This document shows positions 5,685 through 11,317 of a stretch of DNA of 14,194 bases, one piece after another; position 1 is the stretch's first letter; the number at the start of each line of letters is the position of its first letter. The stretch is from Dethiothermospora halolimnae (GTDB lineage: Bacteria; Bacillota; Clostridia; Tissierellales; VENL01): positions 1 to 14,194 of the forward strand of contig NZ_JBAKFX010000075.1 in the NCBI RefSeq assembly GCF_037577855.1. The letters are read 5' to 3'. The notes beneath the pieces were generated by a model, which was not told where the DNA came from, searched no databases, and saw only the letters and a program-made list of their open reading frames with translations. The translations under genes and the position numbers were made by a program.

Positions 5685-5730
5685 GCAGACTTCTAGCAAA
5701 ATGATGCATGACTTTATGAACGTGCCACTT
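5611..5730 (+). ncRNA. Candidate omega RNA at the 3' end of tnpB
   Basis: Two hairpins lie inside the last coding stretch: TTCTCCT (5618-5624) with AGGAGAA (5634-5640), and TCTAGTGG (5646-5653) with CCAACTAGA (5664-5672, one bulge). About 60 further bases lead to the hairpin at 5731-5757. A guide-RNA scaffold overlapping the 3' end of tnpB is the rule in IS200/IS605 elements. The exact ends, and hence the guide, cannot be fixed here because the right boundary of the element is not evident. Confidence 0.5.
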
Positions 5731-5757
5731 GAGTCCTATTTAATGGGACTCTTTTTT
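5731..5757 (+). terminator. Terminator (or right-end hairpin) after tnpB
   Basis: GAGTCC (5731-5736) pairs with GGACTC (5746-5751), extended by a wobble and two A-T pairs, and is followed by TTTTTT. It would end the tnpB/omega RNA transcript; in an IS200/IS605 element it could also be the right-end recognition hairpin. Confidence 0.7.
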
Positions 5758-5962
5758 ATGTTTATCCTCTTGACATATCTAGAAAAATTTATCATAATGC
5801 TAGCAAAGCAAATAGAGAAAAGGAGTTTAAATTTATGGGATATCAAGAAAGTTGATATGGTTTTACTTTTATTTTTCTGTTAAAACAATTTGAACCTGAC
5901 TTCTATAAAAATGTAAGTCATCATATAAAAAATAATTAAATTAATTTTTAATTTCAGTTATT

Positions 5963-5990
5963 TTTGGACAAGAATTACATAGTATATATT
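5963..5990 (+). promoter_or_regulatory. Candidate promoter of the structured leader and 82-residue gene
   Basis: TTTGGA (5963-5968) or TTGGAC (5964-5969), then TATATT at 5985-5990 with a 15-16 base spacer. RNA would start near 5997, giving a leader of about 260 bases before the ATG at 6258. Between the tnpB terminator (5757) and this point I see only a weak hairpin (TGACTT/AAGTCA near 5898-5919) and no gene. Confidence 0.4.
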
Positions 5991-6032
5991 AAGTATGCAA
6001 CAAAATTAATGATGAAAAAAGGATGCTGTTTA

Positions 6033-6149
6033 GCGAATTCAAACTGGTTAGGATAATATATATAAGAAAATTAAATAGGTTATAAATCTTAACTGGAATG
6101 AATTTGTCTTAGACAAGCACTTTTACTCATCTGGAGTAGAAGACTTGTT
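6033..6149 (+). ncRNA. Structured RNA leader 1 (two long helices) upstream of the 82-residue gene
   Basis: Helix 1: CGAATTCA (6034-6041) pairs with TGAATTTG (6099-6106), then after a symmetric 5x5 internal loop (AACTG/TGGAA) GTTAGGAT (6047-6054) pairs with ATCTTAAC (6086-6093). Helix 2: ACAAG (6113-6117) with CTTGT (6144-6148), enclosing CTTTTACTC (6120-6128) with GAGTAGAAG (6134-6142), one G-T pair. No ORF of note lies inside. It does not match a riboswitch class I know. It could be a cis-regulatory leader or a free small RNA. Confidence 0.6.
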
Positions 6150-6257
6150 ATAGTTTAGGGAAAGGATTTTACAAGCAAGCAAAGAACAGTAAGACGAATA
6201 TTCCTTATACTTTATAAATTAAAAATACTAAAAAAATTATAAGGAGGAATGTGTATT

Positions 6258-6506
6258 ATGAGTAGTTATTGGAGAAAAAAAACTGTAACACCTGATGATA
6301 CAATTAGTTATTTAAATGCTCGTGAAGCATTAGAAGATTTGGGATATAAATATATAGGATATGAGGAAGTTTATGTTCCAACTAATGAAGATTGGGATGT
6401 ATATGAATGTTTTGAAATTTATGAAAAAGATAACAAGCAATATGTTTTTGCAGGAATGGATAATTTCAACACAACTATATATCAAATCTATTTAAGACAG
6501 ATATAA
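6258..6506 (+). CDS. Hypothetical 82-residue protein
   Basis: The start chosen is ATG 6258, 10 bases after AAGGAGG (6241-6247); the ATG at 6249 is only one base from that RBS and is unlikely to be used. The protein begins MSSYWRKKTVTPDDTISYLN. It is acidic and aromatic-rich (many Tyr, Phe, Trp), with an alternating pattern in residues 27-80 suggesting a small alpha/beta fold (YIGYEEVYVP, YECFEIYEKDNKQYVFAGMD). It has no signal peptide, membrane segment or known motif. It is a single-gene unit with a long structured leader and its own terminator. Small soluble proteins of this kind are common cargo on mobile elements. I cannot name a function. Confidence 0.7.
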   Translation: MSSYWRKKTVTPDDTISYLNAREALEDLGYKYIGYEEVYVPTNEDWDVYECFEIYEKDNKQYVFAGMDNFNTTIYQIYLRQI

Positions 6507-6520
6507 AGTATCATTTTTTA

Positions 6521-6554
6521 AAAGGAGCTTTGATTAAATTCAAAGCTCTTTTTG
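6521..6554. terminator. Bidirectional terminator between convergent genes
   Basis: GAGCTTTG (6525-6532) pairs with CAAAGCTC (6541-6548), flanked by A's on the left and TTTTT on the right. It serves the 82-residue gene (plus) and the gene at 6562-7542 (minus). Confidence 0.85.
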
Positions 6555-6561
6555 TATGCTA

Positions 6562-7542
6562 TTATTTCTTTTTTCTAGAATATTTTCTCTTTAGCTTATA
6601 TCCTTGTTTCTCTAATAATGCTTGGGTATAATCCTGCCCAACCCCTAATCTAAAACACTTTTCTAATATCACATCTTTTTTTAATAAGCTATTTTTTATA
6701 GTAAAGCCATTAACATTTAACAAAGCTTCAGCACAATTGAGGTCTAATCCAAAATAAAATGCTAGATTAATAAAAAGATTTTTCTGATGGTCTAGTTTAT
6801 CATCTTTAAAATATGAGTTTTTTAAAGTATTTGGATTAATCATGTAATGCCTAAGTTCCTTTTCCACTTCTGATTTTGTATAGTGTTTATCATAACCAAA
6901 ATCTAAGGAAGCTTCAGCAACATAGTCTACTTTTTCCGATTTAGATATATCTCTTATATCTTCCTCTATTTGCTTTAATAATTTAAAAGGGTCTTTTACT
7001 TTTATCTTTTTATATTTCTTTATTTGTATATTCTTTGGTTCAATTAAATAGTATTTCCTGCCGTAGATTAAATCTTCTATATACTTTTGAATGATTTGGC
7101 GTTCTATATCACTACCTTTAAGTGTAAGAAATAGATTATAGTATTCATCCAACTCTATTAATTTATATTTCTTATATTGATCTAGTAATTGATTAAATAG
7201 ATTTCCACTCTCTTCATCCTTTTCTTGTGTCAACATATTGTTCATTATATTACTAATATTTATCTTTTCTTTTCCTATCTTAAGGATTAATCTAGTCTTC
7301 GGCTTGCTTAAAGAGATAATAGCTTTATTATACTCTTCTTCAATTTTATCTCTAATATGATTGTTATAATATTCTTTCCAAGCATTAGTAAAATAGTCTA
7401 CATTCCATAGGTATCTATTGTATTTTTCTTTATCTTCCCTATCTTCATCTGCAATCTTAACAGCATTTCTACACTTTTGAATCCAGTTAGCTATTTTATA
7501 AACATCGTATTTTCTTATATCTATATTAAACAATTCATCCAT
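6562..7542 (-). CDS. Hypothetical 326-residue protein with a C-terminal LGL/GY helical repeat
   Basis: The start chosen is ATG 7542, 6 bases after CGGAGGAA; the frame from 7572 begins upstream of it. The protein begins MDELFNIDIRKYDVYKIANW, is soluble, charged and mostly helical, and ends in a basic RKYSRKKK tail. The last 75 residues before that tail show a pattern I associate with the C-termini of several clostridial regulator-like proteins: LAFYFGLDLNCAEALLNVNG, FTI, a conserved Asp (KKDVILEKCF), then LGVGQDYTQALLEKQGYKL. The association is from memory and moderate. It carries no recognisable DNA-binding or enzyme motif. It diverges from the cargo operon, with its promoter at 7598-7626 next to a perfect palindrome at 7630-7651, so it could act as the local regulator, though I see no helix-turn-helix. 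Confidence 0.75.
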   Translation of the reverse strand: MDELFNIDIRKYDVYKIANWIQKCRNAVKIADEDREDKEKYNRYLWNVDYFTNAWKEYYNNHIRDKIEEEYNKAIISLSKPKTRLILKIGKEKINISNIMNNMLTQEKDEESGNLFNQLLDQYKKYKLIELDEYYNLFLTLKGSDIERQIIQKYIEDLIYGRKYYLIEPKNIQIKKYKKIKVKDPFKLLKQIEEDIRDISKSEKVDYVAEASLDFGYDKHYTKSEVEKELRHYMINPNTLKNSYFKDDKLDHQKNLFINLAFYFGLDLNCAEALLNVNGFTIKNSLLKKDVILEKCFRLGVGQDYTQALLEKQGYKLKRKYSRKKK

Positions 7543-7597
7543 TTCAATTCCTCCGAAATAATAGTTTAACAAATTTTGTAGAGTTATTATTGTTCTA

Positions 7598-7626
7598 ATA
7601 ATAACATCTTCAATGCTATTTGTCTA
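7598..7626 (-). promoter_or_regulatory. Promoter of the 326-residue gene
   Basis: On the minus strand, TAGACA (7626-7621), a 17-base spacer and TATTAT (7603-7598). The start would be near 7591, about 50 bases before the ATG. Confidence 0.5.
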
Positions 7627-7629
7627 TAT

Positions 7630-7651
7630 TTTATCCAATATATTGGATAAA
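7630..7651. promoter_or_regulatory. Perfect 22-bp palindrome between divergent promoters (operator candidate)
   Basis: TTTATCCAATA (7630-7640) is followed directly by its reverse complement TATTGGATAAA. It abuts the -35 box of the minus-strand gene and lies upstream of the promoter-like region of the plus-strand operon, a typical place for a dimeric repressor. Together with the entries that follow it accounts for the gene-free stretch 7543-7913. Confidence 0.65.
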
Positions 7652-7663
7652 TCGAACTAGCGA

Positions 7664-7724
7664 TAATTTTAATTTCTGCTATATTGATTATACAAGGCGA
7701 TAAACGTTCTTTGAAAACTGAATA
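7664..7724 (+). promoter_or_regulatory. Operon promoter with boxA-like antitermination motif
   Basis: TATACA (7689-7694) preceded by TG (7685-7686) resembles an extended -10; the -35 region (about 7664-7670) is weak. Starting near 7700, the RNA begins almost at once with GTTCTTTGAAAACTGAATA (7706-7724). Its core, TCTTTGAAAACT, is like the boxA of Firmicute rRNA leaders, which recruits Nus factors and prevents early termination. The similarity is by eye. Confidence 0.5.
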
Positions 7725-7812
7725 TTAATAAATGTTCCCCCTAAATACTTTTCCAGTTATAAACTCATAATTTCGGTAAGATAAGTATTAATTTCACTAC
7801 TTTTATAAATAC

Positions 7813-7834
7813 AGTAGGAGAAATAACTCCTACT
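7813..7834 (+). promoter_or_regulatory. Leader hairpin downstream of boxA, possible attenuator
   Basis: AGTAGGAG (7813-7820) pairs perfectly with CTCCTACT (7827-7834), followed by TCCCTTTGTT, a poor terminator-like tail. A further pair, AATACTT and AAGTATT, brackets the leader between about 7743 and 7791. These could be the structures the boxA-like element is meant to read through. Confidence 0.4.
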
Positions 7835-7913
7835 TCCCTTTGTTATTGGAATAAAGAAGTAAAATTTTAAGTTTTATCTATAAATAACACTAAAAAATGA
7901 GAGGAGAATGTAA

Positions 7914-8444
7914 ATGGAAACATTAGTATTAAATGAAATACATCCAAATTTTAAAAAACATATGAGAGGAATAGAAGCCACGACTACAAATTTTAGCACT
8001 GGTTTTGAGATAATATCTTATTTACCTAATATAACTAAAAAAGAAATAAATAATTATAGAAATGGAAACATTGAATTCAGAAAATTAGAGAGTATAGAAG
8101 GTTATATTCTATATTTAGTTAAGATTGGAAAAATAAAAAGCGAAATACTTTTTAACCCTTGTTTATATAAAGACGATAGGGTTGTAAGCTACATAAACAA
8201 TAAAGGTAATTTAGCATATATACAAGCTATTGACTCAAATAATGGAAGATTGAAAGTTCTTAGAGCTATAGGTTTAACTGATAAAATCGCAAGACATCTT
8301 CACAAAGATTGGAAGGTAATGCTACAAAGAAATATTCAGCAAAAAGATTTAGTAAATTGGTATCAAAATCTTATAAAACGTTATTCAACTAAACAGTTAT
8401 GGAATTTTGCAATACAAGTTGGAAAGTTTAAATCAAATAAATAA
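7914..8444 (+). CDS. Hypothetical 176-residue protein, first gene of the cargo operon
   Basis: ATG 7914 is 6-7 bases after GAGAGGAG. The protein begins METLVLNEIHPNFKKHMRGI and is soluble, basic towards the C-terminus (HLHKDWKVML, KRYSTKQLW), with a mixed alpha/beta pattern and no membrane segment. No catalytic or binding motif is evident and I do not recognise the family. Its position, directly behind the boxA-like leader and at the head of an operon with a DNA methyltransferase and a DUF3560 protein, suggests a role early after DNA transfer or in plasmid upkeep. That is inference from context only. The next gene follows after a 277-base gap that holds a structured RNA. Confidence 0.75.
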   Translation: METLVLNEIHPNFKKHMRGIEATTTNFSTGFEIISYLPNITKKEINNYRNGNIEFRKLESIEGYILYLVKIGKIKSEILFNPCLYKDDRVVSYINNKGNLAYIQAIDSNNGRLKVLRAIGLTDKIARHLHKDWKVMLQRNIQQKDLVNWYQNLIKRYSTKQLWNFAIQVGKFKSNK

Positions 8445-8492
8445 AAAAACAAAATTCCATTAAACAATTATAACTATTTTAAAACTGTAAGT

Positions 8493-8611
8493 AAAAGAAT
8501 TCCAAAGTTCAAAATTCATAATGTAGCTACTACAAACCCGTGTCTTTAGATATGGGTTTAGGTAGCAAAGTTAACTGGAAATTCTTTTGGAGAGTTTTCA
8601 AATACTCTACC
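8493..8611 (+). ncRNA. Structured RNA leader 2 upstream of the DNA methyltransferase
   Basis: Helix 1: AAAAGAATTCCA (8493-8504) pairs with TGGAAATTCTTTT (8576-8588), 12 pairs with one bulged A. It encloses helix 2: GCTAC (8526-8530) with GTAGC (8562-8566), and inside it AAACCCGTGTC (8534-8544) with GATATGGGTTT (8549-8559), 11 pairs with two G-T wobbles and a TTTA loop. A third hairpin pairs AGAGT (8591-8595) with ACTCT (8604-8608). It fits no riboswitch I know. It is either the cis-regulatory 5' region of the methyltransferase gene, about 110 bases before its ATG, or a separate small RNA. Confidence 0.65.
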
Positions 8612-8721
8612 TTAGTCGTGCGTTTTTGATTTTTAAGAAGACTGCCTTAATAATTTTTATAGATTTATGTTGTAAATTCAATTATCAAAAAACAACTATA
8701 AAACTGAAAGGATTGATATAA

Positions 8722-9966
8722 ATGAAACTAATGACAAGTAAAACTATTGAACCAATTGAAAGAGAACTAAAAGTAAAAACACCTATTCTTACTACTAAGA
8801 AGGAAATTATTAAAGATAGCTCTCTAAATAACAATCTTTTAATTGAGGGAGATAATCTACATACCCTTAATATTCTAAAATCAGAAGGCGAAAAAATAGA
8901 CTTAATCTATATAGATCCTCCATATAATACTGGACGCTGTAATTTTGTTTATTCCGATAGCTGGAAGAACCATAGTTCTTGGCTTGAATTTATGAAAAAA
9001 AGATTGGTGTTGGCTAAAGATTTACTGAGTGATGATGGAGTAATTTTTATAAGTATTGATGACCGAGAGTATGCCTATTTAAAAATACTCTGCGACAATA
9101 TCTTTGGAGAAAAAAAATATATAGACACAATCTTCTGGAAAAAGTGTTCCCATAAAAACCAATCTAAATATCTTTCTTCTAATGTAGAGCAAATATTAGT
9201 CTATGGTAATATTAAAAAGTTTAATAAACGTGATAGCAATCTAGACAATTATAAATACAAGGATGAGAATGGATATTACAGATTAGAAGCACTTAGAAAA
9301 AGTTCCTATGGGTATAAAAAATCACAGGATTATCCCCTCACTCTTCCAGATGGCTCAATTAGCTATCCTGATAATGAAATTGAGTTTATGAAAAGACAGA
9401 AAAAAAGTGCTGGTAAAAATGATCCATGCTGGGCTATCAGTTTTCGAACTTATCTAAAAGAACTTAAAAAAGGTAAAATTATTTTTAAGAAAAATAACAA
9501 ATGTCATTATGGAGCATATAGAAAAATTTATGCTAAGAAAAATAATGTTCCTTACTCTAATATATTTGCGGAAGCTACAAATCAGAAATCTACTAAAGAA
9601 TTAAAAGCTATGTTTGGTAAAAAGGTGTTTAATTATCCCAAACCCACTGACTTAATTAAATTTCTTATTAACCTCCATCCAAAGAAAGAAGGATTATCTA
9701 TACTAGACTTCTTTGCTGGTAGTGGAACTACAGGGCATGCCACTTTAAGGCTTAATAAAGAAGATAATGGTAATAGAAAATTTATTCTCTGTACTAATAA
9801 TGAAAATAATATTTGTGAAGATGTGACTTATAAAAGAATTCATAAGGTTATAAATGGATATAAAAATCAAACTAATGGAAAATTTGTAGAAGGTATTCCT
9901 GCTAATCTACTCTACTACAAAGCTAAATTTGAAGAAGACCTAGAACTCACAAAATCCGTTGCTTAA
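8722..9966 (+). CDS. Adenine-specific DNA methyltransferase (beta class, type III Mod-like), orphan
   Basis: The enzyme, 414 residues, should transfer a methyl group from S-adenosylmethionine to adenine N6 in DNA. Motif IV is IDPPYNTG (Asp65-Pro-Pro-Tyr) and the SAM-binding motif I is LDFFAGSGTTGHATL (from residue 328). DPPY before FAGSG is the beta order of the N6_N4_Mtase family (PF01555). LLIEGDNLHTLNIL before DPPY and PANLLYYKAKF near the end are as in Mod subunits of type III systems, but it is shorter than most Mods and no Res helicase or endonuclease gene follows. Residues about 130-310 hold the target recognition part; its site cannot be read from sequence. ATG 8722 follows AAAGGA at 9 bases. 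It probably methylates the element's own DNA against host restriction, or has an epigenetic role. Confidence 0.9.
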   Translation: MKLMTSKTIEPIERELKVKTPILTTKKEIIKDSSLNNNLLIEGDNLHTLNILKSEGEKIDLIYIDPPYNTGRCNFVYSDSWKNHSSWLEFMKKRLVLAKDLLSDDGVIFISIDDREYAYLKILCDNIFGEKKYIDTIFWKKCSHKNQSKYLSSNVEQILVYGNIKKFNKRDSNLDNYKYKDENGYYRLEALRKSSYGYKKSQDYPLTLPDGSISYPDNEIEFMKRQKKSAGKNDPCWAISFRTYLKELKKGKIIFKKNNKCHYGAYRKIYAKKNNVPYSNIFAEATNQKSTKELKAMFGKKVFNYPKPTDLIKFLINLHPKKEGLSILDFFAGSGTTGHATLRLNKEDNGNRKFILCTNNENNICEDVTYKRIHKVINGYKNQTNGKFVEGIPANLLYYKAKFEEDLELTKSVA

Positions 9967-10028
9967 TTTATAAAAAACTAAATATATTTCGGAATATTCT
10001 GCTATTAAAATACAAGGAGATGATTTGA

Positions 10029-10640
10029 ATGATTATAAAAACAAATGAAATTGATATAAAACTAACTGATATGAATATAAATAATGCTTATTACTTTAAG
10101 AAAGAAAAATTAAGCATTGAGATTAATAACAACTTTTTAATTATAACAGACATTACAAATGCTCTGGGCTGGGGTAAAACCTGCCTAAAAGTTGCATTAA
10201 AATTCAAAATCGGTATAACTGAAAATACTCTTAAAAATATTCAAGAAATTTTAGATAAGTATAAATTAGGATTTAATGATTTGTTAGAAGAAGCTGTTTT
10301 AAACCTAATAAAAATTGAACTAAAGGCTTTACATGACCTTAAATGTGAATTTATAAGTGAGATGAGAAAGGGTGTATGGACTTATTCTCCATTTGTAAAA
10401 ATTGATAAGAAAAAGGCTTACATACCTCCAAAGCGATTTGGTCGATATCAATTAATTAAAATGCTATTATCTGGGAAAATCAAAACAAGTGATGAAGTAA
10501 TAAAATCTATTGTGGAAACACCTTCTAAGAAGCAAAAGACTAAACTTTACGATGATACAGTTATTACTTTTAAAGCTAAAGATATTTTTGTTGAATTCCT
10601 TATAGAAATTGAAAAACCAGAAGTTAAAAAAGTAGCATAG
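10029..10640 (+). CDS. Hypothetical 203-residue protein
   Basis: ATG 10029 follows AAGGAGATGATTTGA, a good RBS, 62 bases after the methyltransferase stop, so the two are probably co-transcribed. The protein begins MIIKTNEIDIKLTDMNINNA. The first 65 residues look like beta strands (LSIEINNNFLIITDITNALG) and the middle is helical (LKNIQEILDKYKLGFNDLLE). It ends in a very basic part with PPKRFGRY and KKQKTK. There is no signal peptide, membrane helix or known motif. Its genomic place suggests an accessory role on the mobile element. I give no function. Confidence 0.75.
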   Translation: MIIKTNEIDIKLTDMNINNAYYFKKEKLSIEINNNFLIITDITNALGWGKTCLKVALKFKIGITENTLKNIQEILDKYKLGFNDLLEEAVLNLIKIELKALHDLKCEFISEMRKGVWTYSPFVKIDKKKAYIPPKRFGRYQLIKMLLSGKIKTSDEVIKSIVETPSKKQKTKLYDDTVITFKAKDIFVEFLIEIEKPEVKKVA

Positions 10641-10679
10641 AGAATTACAAACTTAAAATATAAAGAATTAGAAAATTAC

Positions 10680-10698
10680 AGAACTGGCCAGTTCTTTT
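10680..10698 (+). terminator. Short palindrome with T-run, possible terminator
   Basis: AGAACTGG (10680-10687) is followed directly by CCAGTTCT (10688-10695) and TTT. The stem is only 6 pairs with a GGCC loop and the T-run is short. It may be a weak terminator inside the operon or an operator. Confidence 0.45.
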
Positions 10699-10717
10699 AA
10701 ATAAATACACTCATTCA

Positions 10718-10733
10718 ATCGCAAGGATGCGAT
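10718..10733. repeat. Small perfect hairpin before the duplicated-unit gene
   Basis: ATCGCA (10718-10723), loop AGGA, TGCGAT (10728-10733). It lies 30 bases before the ATG at 10764. Its role is unknown. Confidence 0.5.
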
Positions 10734-10763
10734 AAATAGAATAATTTAAGGAGAGATAGAATT

Positions 10764-11282
10764 ATGAATAATAAAAACAATTTTTTAGAAAGTCCATTGT
10801 TTGTGAAAATCAAGGAAACTATAAAAATTACTGCTGACAAAGAATTTTTTCTGTTAATTACTAATCATTTTATATCCAATAGCTATTTAAGTGTTAGCTC
10901 AAATCTTTTAGATTACTTTAATATCTTACTTAAAGAAAATATTGTTGATAAAGGTGATATATCTGATATTTATTTAAATGAATTGAATAAACTAAAAGAT
11001 TTACATGATGATAATACTCCTGATCCTACTGTTACAAAAATAGATGATATTGATTTTGTTTTAAAAGGTAGTCTTTTATTTGAAAAGATTGTAGATATTA
11101 TGGTAAAAACACATGACATAGAATTCTTTAATTTAATTACTAATTACCTTTTAGATACTGGCACTCTGAATGAGACTACAAATTTATGTTTCTATTTTGG
11201 TGAGCTAGGAATACGAAAGCTAATTACTCATGAAGATGTAGGAAAATGGTATTTACAATCAATTCACATTGATGCTAATTAA
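10764..11282 (+). CDS. Hypothetical 172-residue protein built of two tandem copies of one unit
   Basis: ATG 10764 follows AAGGAGAGATAGAATT. The protein begins MNNKNNFLESPLFVKIKETI. Residues about 10-76 and 101-170 are two copies of one helical unit. SPLFVKI matches SLLFEKI, DKEFFLLITNHFIS matches DIEFFNLITNYLLD, and SNLLDYFNILLKENIVDKGD matches TNLCFYFGELGIRKLITHED, each pair in the same order and spacing. A charged linker (DLHDDNTPDPTVTKIDDIDF) joins them. The protein is acidic, soluble and free of known motifs. Such a pseudo-dimer could bind a partner protein or mimic DNA, but this is speculation. It is followed after 35 bases by the DUF3560 gene. Confidence 0.8.
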   Translation: MNNKNNFLESPLFVKIKETIKITADKEFFLLITNHFISNSYLSVSSNLLDYFNILLKENIVDKGDISDIYLNELNKLKDLHDDNTPDPTVTKIDDIDFVLKGSLLFEKIVDIMVKTHDIEFFNLITNYLLDTGTLNETTNLCFYFGELGIRKLITHEDVGKWYLQSIHIDAN

Positions 11283-11317
11283 TTAGATAATATAAAAATT
11301 AGAAAAGGAGAGATTTT

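Noticed and set aside
4224..5757. Complete IS200/IS605 element bounded by the hairpins at 4224-4250 and 5731-5751
   Set aside because: The two hairpins are unlike each other in sequence, no TnpA is present and no boundary tetra- or pentanucleotide could be recognised, so I do not call the element ends.
5701..5883. Plus-strand 60-codon hydrophobic frame after tnpB, considered as a third type I toxin
   Set aside because: It starts before and runs through the terminator at 5731-5757, and has no RBS. The only good RBS inside (near 5818-5825) leads to an ATG with six codons before a stop.
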